Below, piece by piece: positions 19,696-28,850 of a stretch of DNA of 64,000 nt. Location of the stretch: the NCBI RefSeq assembly GCF_002904295.1, contig NZ_PPHG01000001.1, positions 1 to 64,000 on the forward strand, in the 5' to 3' direction. The translations under genes and the position numbers were made by a program. A model generated the notes under the pieces. That model searched no databases. It was not told where the DNA came from and saw only the letters and a program-made list of their open reading frames with translations. Every line of letters begins with the position of its first letter. The stretch's first letter is position 1. Origin of the DNA: Amycolatopsis sp. CA-128772 (GTDB lineage Bacteria; Actinomycetota; Actinomycetes; Mycobacteriales; Pseudonocardiaceae).

Positions 19696-20886
19696 GTGCG
19701 TAGTGCGACAGTCTTCGCCGCCGCCTTCACCCTCGCGCTCACCGTCACCGGCGTTGCCGAGGCGGCCCCCGCCGGCCACGGCCACGCCCAGCGCGTCTGC
19801 TCGGTCGCGCCGGCCGGCTTCGCGGCCTGCAACGCCTGGATCAACACCGACACCGCCGCCGCTCTGGCGGCCACGCCGTCCGGGCTCGGGCCGGCCGACC
19901 TGCTCTCCGCGTACAACCTGGGCTCCCTCGCGAACAGCGCCGGCGCCGGCCGCACGATCGCCATCGTCGACGCCTACGACGCCCCGACCGCCTTCGCCGA
20001 CGTCAACGTCTACCGCGCCCAGTACGGCATCCCCGCGCTTGCGTCCTGCTCGCCGTCGTCGGTCAACGCCAGCACCACCCCGTGCTTCGCCAAGGCCGAC
20101 CAGAGCGGCGGGACCACCTACCCGCGCAAGGACGGCGGCTGGGCCCAGGAGATCTCCCTCGACCTCGACATGGCGTCGGCGATCTGCCCGAAGTGCAACA
20201 TCCTGCTGGTCGAGGGCACCTCGTCGAGCTTCGCCAACCTCGGCACCGCGGTGAACACCGCCGTGCGGCTGGGCGCCGAGGTGGTCAGCAACAGCTACGG
20301 CGGCAGCGAGTTCTCCGGTGAGGCGAGCTCCGAAGGGCAGTACTTCAACCACCCGGGTGTCGCGATCACCGTCAGTTCCGGTGACTCCGGGTACGGCGTC
20401 GAGTTCCCGGCCGCGTCGCGGTACGTCACCGCGGTCGGCGGGACCAGCCTGAAGCGGGCGTCGAACACCCGCGGCTGGAGCGAGACGGCGTGGAGCGGCG
20501 CGGGCAGCGGCTGCTCGGCGTACATCACCAAGCCGTCGTGGCAGACCGACAGCGGCTGCGGCAAGCGGACGGTGGCCGACGTCAGCGCCGTCGCCGACCC
20601 GGCCACCGGGGTCGCCGTCTACGACAGCACCGCCTACCAGGGCCGGTCCGGCTGGATGGTGTTCGGCGGCACCAGCGTCGCGGCGCCGGTCGTCGGCAGC
20701 GTCTACGCCCTCGGCGGTGTCAGCGGCGTCACGGGCGCGAACACGGTGTACTCGCACACAGCTTCGCTCCACGACGTGAGCGGCGGCAGCAACGGCTCGT
20801 GCGGCGGCAGCTACCTCTGCACCGCGGTCACCGGCTACGACGGCCCGACCGGCCTCGGTACCCCGAACGGGGCCGCAGCCTTCTGA
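19696..20886 (+). CDS. Secreted S53-like (sedolisin) serine peptidase
   Basis: 396 residues with a Sec signal peptide (about 1-24, ATVFAAAFTLALTVTGVAEA). Catalytic pattern of S53: E152 and D156 in EISLD, the oxyanion Asp in VSSGDSGYG, and Ser327 in GGTSVAAP. Extra Cys pairs (CPKC, SGCG, GSCGG) suggest disulfides. There is no large N-terminal propeptide, unlike classical sedolisins; only about 35 residues separate the signal peptide from the catalytic fold. GTG start with GGAGG five bases upstream. Single gene, ended by a strong hairpin. Confidence 0.85.
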   Translation: MRSATVFAAAFTLALTVTGVAEAAPAGHGHAQRVCSVAPAGFAACNAWINTDTAAALAATPSGLGPADLLSAYNLGSLANSAGAGRTIAIVDAYDAPTAFADVNVYRAQYGIPALASCSPSSVNASTTPCFAKADQSGGTTYPRKDGGWAQEISLDLDMASAICPKCNILLVEGTSSSFANLGTAVNTAVRLGAEVVSNSYGGSEFSGEASSEGQYFNHPGVAITVSSGDSGYGVEFPAASRYVTAVGGTSLKRASNTRGWSETAWSGAGSGCSAYITKPSWQTDSGCGKRTVADVSAVADPATGVAVYDSTAYQGRSGWMVFGGTSVAAPVVGSVYALGGVSGVTGANTVYSHTASLHDVSGGSNGSCGGSYLCTAVTGYDGPTGLGTPNGAAAF

Positions 20887-20898
20887 TTTCCCTTGCGG

Positions 20899-20940
20899 AG
20901 GGCCACCACGCGGGCGGTGTCGCGCCCGGGTGGTGGCCCT
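20899..20940 (+). terminator. Hairpin terminator after the S53 peptidase gene
   Basis: AGGGCCACCACGCGGGCG (20899-20916) pairs with CGCCCGGGTGGTGGCCCT (20923-20940) with one mismatch and a 6-nt loop. It begins 12 nt after the stop codon. The remaining gap to 21120 shows no further convincing element. Confidence 0.85.
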
Positions 20941-21120
20941 TCACGCTGAGCATTAACATGATCACTGTAGTCACGCACCCCGAGCGGGAGTGGCATATCC
21001 GACAGGCCCCAGCAGCCCGGCCAACAGGCGCCTCCCAGTGGCTTCATGGGAAATTCACAGAATGGGTGGCAAGTCTGAGAACGTGAACCACGCCGACGAC
21101 AGTGCCGGATCGGCGGCACG

Positions 21121-22281
21121 ATGACGACTGCCCAGGCCACGCTCGAAGCCCCCGCCCGCAGCACGAGACCGGGCGGCAAAGCGCCCTACCTGCACCAGAT
21201 CGACCTGTTCCGGTTGGTCACGTTCGCCTGCGTCATCCTCATCCATGTGGTGGGCGCGACGAACTACGCGCAGGACGTGGGCGCCAACGCGGTCGAGACG
21301 CCGCTGCACTTCACCCGGGAGGCGTTCTTCGCGCTCACCGGCTTCGTGCTGGTGTTCCAGAACCGCCGCCGCGAGTTCACCGCCGCGGACTTCTGGCGCC
21401 GCCGGCTGCCGCTGGTCGCCACGCCCTACCTGGCCTGGTCGATGTTCTTCTGGGCGTATTCGCTGGTGACCGGGGTGCAGCAGCCGGGCTCGCTCGAGGC
21501 GTCGATGCGCCTGCTGCTCAAGGACCTCGTCACCGGCGGCGCCTGGTACCACCTGTACTTCCTGCTCGTGACGATGCAGGTCTACCTGCTGTTCCCGTGG
21601 CTGATGAAGCTGCTGCGGGCGACCGCGGGCAAGCACGGGTGGCTGCTGCTGGGCAGCGGGGCGCTGCAGGTCGGCGTCACGTTGTTCATGACGTACCAGC
21701 CGCTGGGGGTGAGCTACGAGACCATCACCCACCTGTACGCCACGATCGTGCCGTACCAGTTCTACACGCTGTCCGGTGCCGTGGTGGCCATGCACTTCGA
21801 GACCGTGCACGCCTGGGCGGGCCGGCACCGGCTGCTGCTGGGCGGCGCGCTCGTCGCCGTGCTCGCCGGCACCGAGTGGTACTACCTGCGCACTGTCCAC
21901 AGTGGAACTTTCCCGCAGGTGGCCAGCGACCCGTTCCAGCCGTACCTGATCCCGTGGTTCCTCACCGTGATCGCGGCGATCTACGCGTTCAGCACGTGGT
22001 GGGCGGCACGCCGGCGCGAAGGCAGCCGCGGAGCCCGGCTCGTGTCGTGGGCGGCGAACCGGTCGTTCAGCGTCTTCCTGGTGCACCCGCTCGCGCTGGC
22101 CCTGCTCGGCCCGCTCATCCCGGTCGCGGCGGAGCGGTTCGGCGCGCCGTGGCTCAGCGTGATCGTCTACGTGGCGACGATCGCCCTGACGATCACCATG
22201 GTCGAGGTGCTGCGGCGGCTGCCGGGCAGCCGCGCGCTCACCGGACGGCCGCGGTTGCGCCCGGCGCGGGTTGCGGCTTAG
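21121..22281 (+). CDS. Membrane acyltransferase 3 family protein
   Basis: 386 residues and about ten transmembrane segments. The N-terminal acyltransferase-3 signature is [21 protein letters not shown], with the conserved His at about residue 41 (LIHVVG). [14 protein letters not shown], the [15 protein letters not shown] arginine-rich loop and a C-terminal [10 protein letters not shown] helix follow. Such enzymes acylate cell-envelope glycans or secondary metabolites. It has no glycan genes beside it, so the acceptor is unknown. It is one of the accessory genes between mctB and pyrG. Confidence 0.88.
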   Translation: MTTAQATLEAPARSTRPGGKAPYLHQIDLFRLVTFACVILIHVVGATNYAQDVGANAVETPLHFTREAFFALTGFVLVFQNRRREFTAADFWRRRLPLVATPYLAWSMFFWAYSLVTGVQQPGSLEASMRLLLKDLVTGGAWYHLYFLLVTMQVYLLFPWLMKLLRATAGKHGWLLLGSGALQVGVTLFMTYQPLGVSYETITHLYATIVPYQFYTLSGAVVAMHFETVHAWAGRHRLLLGGALVAVLAGTEWYYLRTVHSGTFPQVASDPFQPYLIPWFLTVIAAIYAFSTWWAARRREGSRGARLVSWAANRSFSVFLVHPLALALLGPLIPVAAERFGAPWLSVIVYVATIALTITMVEVLRRLPGSRALTGRPRLRPARVAA

Positions 22282-22355
22282 TCACCCGTGCGGGTGGCCC
22301 AGGTCATATCCGGCGGCTCGGGCATGTCACAGCGCGCGGATCCGCAGCGGTGGGA

Positions 22356-22361
22356 TATGCT
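22356..22361 (+). promoter_or_regulatory. Candidate pyrG -10 element, leaderless start
   Basis: TATGCT within GGGATATGCTGG lies 8 nt before the GTG of pyrG. A transcript starting at the normal distance would begin at or next to the GTG, giving a leaderless mRNA. No ribosome-binding site is visible before this GTG, which agrees. No good -35 is visible. Confidence 0.5.
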
Positions 22362-22369
22362 GGCGGCCC

Positions 22370-24070
22370 GTGGGACTTCAGTCACGGGCAACCAAGTACG
22401 TTTTTGTCACCGGAGGCGTCGCCTCCTCTCTGGGCAAGGGACTCACGGCTTCCAGCCTGGGTCAGCTCCTTACCGCACGCGGGCTTCGCGTCACGATGCA
22501 GAAGCTCGACCCCTACCTCAACGTCGACCCCGGGACGATGAACCCGTTCCAGCACGGTGAGGTGTTCGTCACCGACGACGGCGCCGAGACCGACCTCGAC
22601 ATCGGGCACTACGAGCGGTTCCTCGACCGCGACCTCGACGGCAAGGCCAACGTCACCACCGGCCAGGTCTACTCCGAGGTGATCGCCAAGGAGCGCCGCG
22701 GCGAGTACCTCGGCGACACCGTGCAGGTCATCCCGCACATCACCGACGAGATCAAGGCCCGGATCACCGCCGCGGCCGAGCCCGACGAGAACGGCCAGTC
22801 GCCGGACGTCGTCATCACCGAGGTCGGCGGCACGGTCGGCGACATCGAGTCCCTGCCGTTCCTGGAGGCCTGCCGCCAGGTCCGCCACGACGTCGGCCGC
22901 GACCACTGCTTCTTCCTGCACGTCTCGCTGGTGCCGTACCTGGCGCCTTCGGGCGAGCTCAAGACGAAGCCGACCCAGCACTCGGTCGCCGCGCTGCGCA
23001 ACATCGGCATCCAGCCCGACGCGCTGGTCTGCCGGGCCGACCGGGAGATCCCGGAGGACCTCAAGCGCAAGATCGGCCTGATGTGCGACGTGGACACCGA
23101 GGCGGTCATCGCCTGCCCGGACGCGCGGTCCATCTACGACATCCCGAAGGTGCTGCACGGCGAGGCGCTCGACGCCTACGTCGTCCGCCGCCTCGGCCTG
23201 CCGTTCCGCGACGTCGACTGGACGGTGTGGGGCGACCTGCTCGACCGGGTGCACAACCCGAGCGAGGTCGTGCGGATCGCCGTGGTCGGCAAGTACATCG
23301 ACCTGCCGGACGCCTACCTCTCGGTCACCGAGGCCCTGCGTGCGGGCGGGTTCGCCCACCGCGCCAAGGTCGAGATCGTCTGGGTGGCCTCCGACGACGC
23401 GCAGACCGCGTCCGGCGCGGCCTCCGTGCTGTCCGATGTGGACGGTGTGCTGATCCCGGGCGGGTTCGGCATCCGCGGCATCGAGGGCAAGGTCGGCGCG
23501 ATCGAGTACGCCCGCACCCGCGGCGTCCCGCTGCTCGGCCTGTGCCTCGGCCTGCAGTGCATGGTCATCGAGGCCGCGCGGCACCTGGCCGGCATCGAGG
23601 ACGCGGGCTCGTCGGAGTTCGACGAGAACACCACGCACCCGGTCATCTCGACCATGGCCGACCAGCGTGACGTCGTCGCGGGGGAGCGGGACATGGGCGG
23701 CACCATGCGGCTCGGCGCGTACCCGGCGAAGCTGAAGGCGGGTTCGCAGGTCGCGAAGGCGTACGGCACCACCGAGGTGTCCGAGCGCCACCGGCACCGC
23801 TACGAGGTCAACAACGCCTACCGCAAACAGCTCACCGACGCCGGCCTGGTGTTCTCCGGCACCTCGCCGGACGACCACCTGGTCGAGTTCGTCGAGCTGC
23901 CCGCCGACAAGCACCCGTTCTTCGTCGGCACCCAGGCGCACCCCGAGCTGAAGAGCCGCCCGACCCGGCCGCACCCGCTGTTCAGCGCGTTCGTCAAGGC
24001 CGTGGTGGATCGCAAGGTCGCCGAGCGGCTGCCGGTCGAGCTGCCCGAGGCATCGGTGGCGGCCCGATGA
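22370..24070 (+). CDS. pyrG: CTP synthase
   Basis: 566 residues. Makes CTP from UTP, ATP and glutamine. The N-terminal synthetase domain begins [18 protein letters not shown] with its P-loop near 13-24; [20 protein letters not shown] follows. The C-terminal class I glutamine amidotransferase has the nucleophile C392 in GLCLGLQC and the His/Glu of AHPELKSRP near the end. GTG 22370 gives the family N-terminus; the open frame upstream lacks homology. Overlaps the NUDIX gene by 4 nt. Confidence 0.97.
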   Translation: MGLQSRATKYVFVTGGVASSLGKGLTASSLGQLLTARGLRVTMQKLDPYLNVDPGTMNPFQHGEVFVTDDGAETDLDIGHYERFLDRDLDGKANVTTGQVYSEVIAKERRGEYLGDTVQVIPHITDEIKARITAAAEPDENGQSPDVVITEVGGTVGDIESLPFLEACRQVRHDVGRDHCFFLHVSLVPYLAPSGELKTKPTQHSVAALRNIGIQPDALVCRADREIPEDLKRKIGLMCDVDTEAVIACPDARSIYDIPKVLHGEALDAYVVRRLGLPFRDVDWTVWGDLLDRVHNPSEVVRIAVVGKYIDLPDAYLSVTEALRAGGFAHRAKVEIVWVASDDAQTASGAASVLSDVDGVLIPGGFGIRGIEGKVGAIEYARTRGVPLLGLCLGLQCMVIEAARHLAGIEDAGSSEFDENTTHPVISTMADQRDVVAGERDMGGTMRLGAYPAKLKAGSQVAKAYGTTEVSERHRHRYEVNNAYRKQLTDAGLVFSGTSPDDHLVEFVELPADKHPFFVGTQAHPELKSRPTRPHPLFSAFVKAVVDRKVAERLPVELPEASVAAR

Positions 24071-24696
24071 CCGCGCCGGGCGAGCACGAGTTCAGCGTCG
24101 CGGCCAGCCGGGACGTCCACATCGGACGCGTCGTCGGCCTGCGGATCGACGAGGTCGTGATGCCGGGCGGCGGCACCGCGACCCGCGAGGTGATCGAGCA
24201 CCTCGGCGCGGTGGCGATCGTCGCGCTGGACGAGGACCAGCAGGTCACGCTGATCCACCAGTACCGGCACCCGATCGGGCACCGGCTGTGGGAACTGCCG
24301 GCCGGCCTGATCGACCACCTCGGCGAGGACCCGGTGGACACCGCTCGCCGGGAACTGGTCGAGGAGGTCGGGCTGGCCGCGTCGGACTGGGTGACGCTGG
24401 TCGACGTCGCGGCGTCGCCGGGCTTCACCGACGAGGTCGTGCGGGTCTTCCTGGCCCGCGGGCTGTCCGATGTGGACCGCGAGGTGCTCGGCGACGAGGA
24501 AGCGGACCTGGTGATCCGCAAGTTCCCGCTCGCCGAGGCGGTCCGGATGGCCCTGGCGGGCGAGCTGCTCAACGGCGCCACGGTGTCCGGCGTGCTGGCC
24601 ACCCACGCGGTGCTCACCGGCGTGGCCACGGCCCGCCCGGCGGACGCCCCGTGGACCGACCGCCCGACGGCGTTCGCCAAGCGCAAGGAAGCCTGA
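24067..24696 (+). CDS. NUDIX hydrolase, ADP-ribose pyrophosphatase type
   Basis: 209 residues. The Nudix box is complete: [17 protein letters not shown], with the metal-binding RELxEE core. [10 protein letters not shown] just before it is typical of ADP-ribose pyrophosphatases, which cleave ADP-ribose to AMP and ribose 5-phosphate. Overlaps the pyrG stop (ATGA), and the same order (Rv1699-Rv1700) is found in mycobacteria. Confidence 0.93.
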   Translation: MTAPGEHEFSVAASRDVHIGRVVGLRIDEVVMPGGGTATREVIEHLGAVAIVALDEDQQVTLIHQYRHPIGHRLWELPAGLIDHLGEDPVDTARRELVEEVGLAASDWVTLVDVAASPGFTDEVVRVFLARGLSDVDREVLGDEEADLVIRKFPLAEAVRMALAGELLNGATVSGVLATHAVLTGVATARPADAPWTDRPTAFAKRKEA

Positions 24697-24744
24697 GCCC
24701 GCTCCGCTGCGCTGCGCCCGCTCCGCTGCGCCTCGGCTCAAGCG

Positions 24745-24823
24745 CCCCAATGTGGCGTTGGGTGCATCCAACGCACCGAACGCCACATTGGGTGCGGTGG
24801 ATGCACCGAACGCCACATTGGGG
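24745..24823. repeat. Palindromic intergenic repeat, family A
   Basis: CCCCAATGTGGCGTTGGGTG... (24745-24769) and its inverted partner (24799-24823, core CACCGAACGCCACATTGGGG) form a 25-bp stem with one mismatch. A third copy of the core GAACGCCACATTGGG lies in the loop. The element fills the gap between two convergent genes and may act as a bidirectional terminator. It also creates open frames encoding NATLG-type repeats that are not real proteins. Just upstream, 24698-24735 holds two copies of GCCCGCTCCGCTGCGC. Confidence 0.85.
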
Positions 24824-24831
24824 CGGTCGGG

Positions 24832-25350
24832 TCAGGGGCGCAGCGGGCGGCCTTCGGCGTCGCGGCCGCCGTTGGCCAGCAGCACGATGCCGTCGATGAT
24901 CGGCCAGAGCGTGCCCGCACCCAGGGTGATCACGCAGACGAACAGCTGCAGCAGGCCGAGGCCGACCTGGCCGGTGTAGAACCGGCCGACGCCGAAGGGC
25001 AGCACGATCTGCAGCACGCCGGCCACCGTCTTCGACCGGTACGAGTACGGCACCGGCTGCGGGTACGGCTGCGGGTACGGCGTCGGGGGCGGCGCGTACA
25101 CCGGCATCGGAACCGGCATCGAGACCGGGGCCGGCATCGGCGCCGGCGGCGGCCCGAAGAAGCCCGGGTGGGGCTGGGGCAGGTCGCGGAACAGCGGCCG
25201 GAGGTTGCCCAGGGTGGCCGCCGCGTAGGCGTCCGTCACCCGCGTCTCGTACTCGTCCGGGGTGATGCGGCCCATGCCGAAGTGGTCGGCGAGCAGCCTC
25301 GCCGCTTCCTCCCGCTCGGCCGTGCCGATGCGGAGTTCGTCGGACTCCAT
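24832..25350 (-). CDS. DUF1707 and TM2-domain membrane protein
   Basis: 172 residues. N-terminal DUF1707 domain (residues about 4-55, LRIGTAEREEAARLLADHF ... GRITPDEYETRV), a proline/tyrosine/methionine-rich linker with PVPMP and PYPQ repeats, then a TM2 domain with two helices (VAGVLQIVLPFGVGRFYTG; LLQLFVCVITLGAGTLWPIIDGI). Proteins of this type sit in the cytoplasmic membrane; function unknown. Convergent with the NUDIX gene, with repeat family A between them. The position corresponds to an accessory slot between NUDIX and xerD. Confidence 0.88.
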   Translation of the reverse strand: MESDELRIGTAEREEAARLLADHFGMGRITPDEYETRVTDAYAAATLGNLRPLFRDLPQPHPGFFGPPPAPMPAPVSMPVPMPVYAPPPTPYPQPYPQPVPYSYRSKTVAGVLQIVLPFGVGRFYTGQVGLGLLQLFVCVITLGAGTLWPIIDGIVLLANGGRDAEGRPLRP

Positions 25351-25427
25351 GAATCCAAGGTAACCGCGCGGAGCCGGGAACGGGGTTTCTCCCCGGTCAC
25401 GAGCCCCGGGCGGCCTAAGGTGACGGC

Positions 25428-26357
25428 GTGGCAGGCGCGGGCAGCACGGATGGCGTGATCGCCGCGTACCTCGACCACCTGGCCGTCGAACGCGGGACCG
25501 CGCGCAACACCCTGGACAGCTACGCCCGTGACCTGCGCCGGTACGCCGCGCACCTGGCCGGCCTGGGCGTCGCTGAGGTCGCCGACGTGACGTCCGCGCA
25601 CGTCACCGCCTTCGGTGCCGCGCTGCGGGAGGGCGACGAGGAGCACAAGCCCCTGGCCGCCTCCTCGGCCGCCCGGGCCCTGGTCGCCGTGCGGGGGCTG
25701 CACAAGTTCGCGCACGCCGAGGGCCTCACCGAGCACAACCCGGCCCGCGAAGTCCGGCCGCCGACCCCGGCCAAGCGGCTGCCCAAGGCGCTGCCGGTCG
25801 ACGACGTGCTGCGGCTGCTGGAGACCCCGCCCCCGGACGGCGAGCGCCCGCTGCGCGACCGGGCGCTGCTGGAGGTGCTCTACTCCACCGGGGCGCGGAT
25901 CTCCGAGGCGGTCGGCCTGGACGTCGACGACGTCGACCCGGCCGAGCGCACGGTGCTGCTCGACGGCAAGGGCGGCAAGCAGCGGCTGGTGCCGATCGGC
26001 CGTCCCGCGCTCGCCGCGCTGCACGCCTACACCGTGCGCGCCCGCCCGGTGCTCGCCGCGCACGGCCGGGGCACGGCGGCGCTGTTCCTCAACGCCCGCG
26101 GCAGCCGGCTGTCGCGGCAGAGCGCGTGGCAGGTCCTCAAGGACACCGCCGGCCGGGCGGGCATCACCGCCGTCGTGTCGCCGCACACGCTCCGCCACTC
26201 CTTCGCCACGCACCTGCTCGAAGGCGGCGCGGACGTCCGGGTCGTCCAAGAACTCCTCGGCCACGCCTCGGTGACGACGACCCAGGTGTACACGCTGGTC
26301 ACGGTCAACACCCTGCGCGAGGTGTACGCGACGGCGCACCCGCGGGCACTGGGCTAG
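25428..26357 (+). CDS. xerD: Site-specific tyrosine recombinase XerD
   Basis: 309 residues. With XerC it resolves chromosome dimers at dif. An N-terminal SAM-like core-binding domain ([23 protein letters not shown]) precedes the catalytic domain with R157 (STGARISE), H253 and R256 (HTLRHSF), the His of LLGHAS and the nucleophile Y288 in TTQVYT. GTG start at 25428. Full length, and no adjacent att-like sites suggest a mobile element; synteny supports the housekeeping recombinase. Confidence 0.94.
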   Translation: MAGAGSTDGVIAAYLDHLAVERGTARNTLDSYARDLRRYAAHLAGLGVAEVADVTSAHVTAFGAALREGDEEHKPLAASSAARALVAVRGLHKFAHAEGLTEHNPAREVRPPTPAKRLPKALPVDDVLRLLETPPPDGERPLRDRALLEVLYSTGARISEAVGLDVDDVDPAERTVLLDGKGGKQRLVPIGRPALAALHAYTVRARPVLAAHGRGTAALFLNARGSRLSRQSAWQVLKDTAGRAGITAVVSPHTLRHSFATHLLEGGADVRVVQELLGHASVTTTQVYTLVTVNTLREVYATAHPRALG

Positions 26358-26400
26358 ACGGCCCTGGATCCATCCATGCCCCCGCCACCACCCTCAACGG

Positions 26401-26437
26401 AGGCGCTTCGCGCCGCTGTGTTTTCCCCGAAGCGCCT
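26401..26437. terminator. Hairpin after xerD
   Basis: AGGCGCTTCG (26401-26410) pairs perfectly with CGAAGCGCCT (26428-26437) across a 17-nt loop containing TTTTCCCC. It lies 44 nt after the xerD stop and may terminate it. The rest of the 200-nt gap before the parA-like gene shows only an ordinary AAGGAG ribosome-binding site. Confidence 0.5.
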
Positions 26438-26557
26438 TCCCAGCCTGCACCGACGGTCGAGTGACATTGCCCCGTCGAGTCCGGCGCGTTGCTTTGCCGG
26501 GGCTCCGACTCCGGACATAGGCTGCGGCGGACGCGACGAACAAGGAGCCTTCTCGCC

Positions 26558-27529
26558 ATGTCGACACCGAACCAGCCGGCCGTCCCGGCCGAGTCCGCCG
26601 GGTCGGCGGCGGCGAACCTCAACGACGTCAAGATCGCGACGCCGGAACTCCACGACGGCGACGAGCCGCAGGAACGCAACGGCAAGAAGGTGAAGCTGGA
26701 GGGTATCGGCCCGACCGGCCGCCCGATCCGCGAGCACCCCGATCCGGCGCCGCTGGACAGGCACGGCCCGGCCAAGATCATGGCGATGTGCAACCAGAAG
26801 GGCGGCGTCGGCAAGACGACGTCGACCATCAACCTGGGTGCCGCCCTCGCCGAGTACGGGCGGCGGGTGCTGCTCGTCGACTTCGACCCGCAGGGCGCGC
26901 TCGCCGTCGGTCTCGGCATCCAGCCGCACGAACTGGACCAGACGGTCTACAACGCCATCATGGAGCGGTCGGTCAGCGCCACCGACGTGCTGATGAAAAC
27001 CCGCGTCGACGGCGTTGACCTGCTGCCGAGCAACATCGACCTGTCCGCGGCGGAGGTCCAGCTCGTCGCCGAGGTGGGGCGCGAGCACACGTTGTTACGG
27101 GTCCTTCGTCCGGTCATGAACGACTACGACTATGTTCTTGTCGACTGCCAGCCCTCGCTCGGCCTGCTCACGGTGAACGCGCTGACCGCCGCGGACGGCG
27201 TGATCATCCCGCTGGAGTGCGAGTTCTTCAGTCTGCGAGGCGTAGCTCTCCTGATCGACACCATCGAGAAGGTCCAGGAACGCCTCAACCCCAAACTGGA
27301 CATCGTGGGGATTCTCGCCACCATGTACGACCCGAGAACCCTGCATTCGAAGGAGGTCATGGCTCGCGTGGTGGAGGCATTCGGCGAGACCGTGTTCGAC
27401 ACGGTCATCAACCGCACCGTGCGGTTCCCCGAGACGACGGTCGCGGGTGAGCCGATCACGACCTGGGCGCCCAAGTCGGCCGGCGCGGCGGCGTACCGCC
27501 AGCTGGCCCGCGAGGTGATCGCTCGGTGA
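26558..27529 (+). CDS. ParA-family ATPase (PldP/Rv1708-like)
   Basis: 323 residues. A deviant Walker A KGGVGKTT (residues 81-88), LLVDFDPQGALAVGLG (switch region) and VLVDCQPSLGLLTVNAL (Walker B) define a MinD/ParA ATPase. It has an unstructured N-terminal extension of about 70 residues. Corynebacterial PldP, in the same genomic position as I recall, affects division-site placement. ATG 26558 follows AAGGAG. The stop overlaps the next GTG by 4 nt; together with scpA and scpB it forms a likely chromosome-segregation operon. Confidence 0.92.
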   Translation: MSTPNQPAVPAESAGSAAANLNDVKIATPELHDGDEPQERNGKKVKLEGIGPTGRPIREHPDPAPLDRHGPAKIMAMCNQKGGVGKTTSTINLGAALAEYGRRVLLVDFDPQGALAVGLGIQPHELDQTVYNAIMERSVSATDVLMKTRVDGVDLLPSNIDLSAAEVQLVAEVGREHTLLRVLRPVMNDYDYVLVDCQPSLGLLTVNALTAADGVIIPLECEFFSLRGVALLIDTIEKVQERLNPKLDIVGILATMYDPRTLHSKEVMARVVEAFGETVFDTVINRTVRFPETTVAGEPITTWAPKSAGAAAYRQLAREVIAR

Positions 27530-27948
27530 GCAGGCGCGCCTCCCTGCCGGGAGCGTCGGAACTCTTCAGGATTACGACCAGCACCGCCAGCCCCGCTCTC
27601 GATCTCCCTCCCCAGCCCCCGCCCGAGCCCGACGAGCCCGACGAGAAGGCCAAGCCCGCGGGCAACGGCCGGACCGAACAGCTCGCCCGCAGCGCGGCCC
27701 CGCACGGCTCCGGCCGGACCAAGCACGACGCGAAAATCACCGTGTACGTCTCCGGCGACGAGCTCCTGGCCATGGAACAGGCCCGGCTGACGCTGCGCGC
27801 GAAGCACGACCTGGTCGTCGACCGCGGCCGCCTGGTCCGCGAGGCCGTCGCGGTGCTGCTGGCCGACTTCGACCAGAACGGCGAGGAGTCGGTGCTGGTG
27901 CAGCGGCTGCGGGTGGTCGGCTCAGACGGCGGCGAAACCGAGGGCTGA
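27526..27948 (+). CDS. Small RHH-like protein between ParA and ScpA
   Basis: 140 residues. The first 65 are proline/acid-rich and disordered (PPQPPPEPDEPDEKAKP). Residues 70-115 show a strand then two helices: KITVYVSGDELLAMEQARL, then DRGRLVREAVAVLLADFD. This is the layout of ribbon-helix-helix DNA-binding proteins, which often partner ParA ATPases as centromere-binding proteins. The RHH call is inference from pattern. It overlaps the ParA gene by 4 nt and scpA by 1 nt, so expression is tightly coupled. M. tuberculosis lacks a gene at this position as far as I recall. Confidence 0.75.
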   Translation: MSRRASLPGASELFRITTSTASPALDLPPQPPPEPDEPDEKAKPAGNGRTEQLARSAAPHGSGRTKHDAKITVYVSGDELLAMEQARLTLRAKHDLVVDRGRLVREAVAVLLADFDQNGEESVLVQRLRVVGSDGGETEG

Positions 27949-28850
27949 TGGACGAGCCGGACCCGGCTCCCGAGGACCAGGTACCCGAAGAGCACCAGAC
28001 GGTGCACGGCGGGATGATCCCCGAAGGCGTCAACACCGAAGAACTCAGCACGTCGAAGTTCAAGGTGCGGCTGGCCAACTTCGAAGGGCCGTTCGACCTG
28101 CTGCTGCAGCTGATCTCGCAGCACCAGCTCGACGTCACCGAAGTGGCGTTGCACCGGGTCACCGACGACTTCATCGCCTACACCCGCGCGCTGGGCACGG
28201 ACTGGAACCTCGACGAGACGACGGAGTTCCTGGTCATCGCGGCCACGCTCCTGGACCTGAAGGCGGCGCGGCTGCTGCCGTCGGCCGAAGTGGAGAGCGA
28301 AGACGACCTCGCCCTGCTCGAAGCCCGCGACCTGCTGTTCGCGCGGATCCTGCAGTACCGCGCGTACAAGCAGGTGGCGGCGCTGTTCGGCGAGCTGGAG
28401 CAGAACGCGCTGCGGCGGTACCCGCGGTCGGTGGCGCTGGAGGAGCGGTTCGTCGGGCTGCTGCCCGAGGTGATGCTGGGCGTGACGCCGCAGAAGTTCG
28501 CCGACATCGCGGTGGCGGTGTTCCGGCCCAAGCCGCCGCCGACCGTGTCGATCGCCCACATCCACATGGGCCGCATCTCGGTGCGCGAGCACGCGGCGAT
28601 CCTGCGGGTGATGCTGGCCGAGCGCGGCCAGGCGACGTTCGGCGAGCTGGTCGACGACTGCGAGCACACGGTGGAGATCGTGGCGCGCTTCCTGGCGCTG
28701 CTGGAGCTCTACCGCGAGGCGACGGTCCAGTTCGAGCAGACCGAGGCACTGGCCGAGCTGCACGTCCGCTGGACGGGCGGCTCGAAGGAAGAAGCCTCCG
28801 CGGCGGCCGAGCTGGACCGCGCGTTCGGAGACGAAGAGGAGTACGGGTGA
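27948..28850 (+). CDS. scpA: Segregation and condensation protein A
   Basis: 300 residues. The kleisin subunit of the SMC-ScpAB condensin. The N-terminal SMC-neck-binding domain has the family motif FEGPFDLLLQLISQHQLDVTEV (split: FEGPFDLLLQLIS, QHQLDVTEVALHRV). A middle ScpB-binding linker (EVESEDDLALLEARDLLFARI) and a C-terminal winged helix (QATFGELVDDCEHTVEIVARF) follow. Overlaps scpB by 4 nt. Confidence 0.95.
   Translation: MDEPDPAPEDQVPEEHQTVHGGMIPEGVNTEELSTSKFKVRLANFEGPFDLLLQLISQHQLDVTEVALHRVTDDFIAYTRALGTDWNLDETTEFLVIAATLLDLKAARLLPSAEVESEDDLALLEARDLLFARILQYRAYKQVAALFGELEQNALRRYPRSVALEERFVGLLPEVMLGVTPQKFADIAVAVFRPKPPPTVSIAHIHMGRISVREHAAILRVMLAERGQATFGELVDDCEHTVEIVARFLALLELYREATVQFEQTEALAELHVRWTGGSKEEASAAAELDRAFGDEEEYG

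Noticed and set aside
24718..24979. Short proteins with NATLG repeats
   Set aside because: They are translations of the palindromic repeat family A, with no ribosome-binding site and conflicting strands.
25428..26357. Phage or mobile-element integrase
   Set aside because: Synteny with NUDIX and scpAB, normal XerD length and no flanking att-like repeats favour the housekeeping recombinase.
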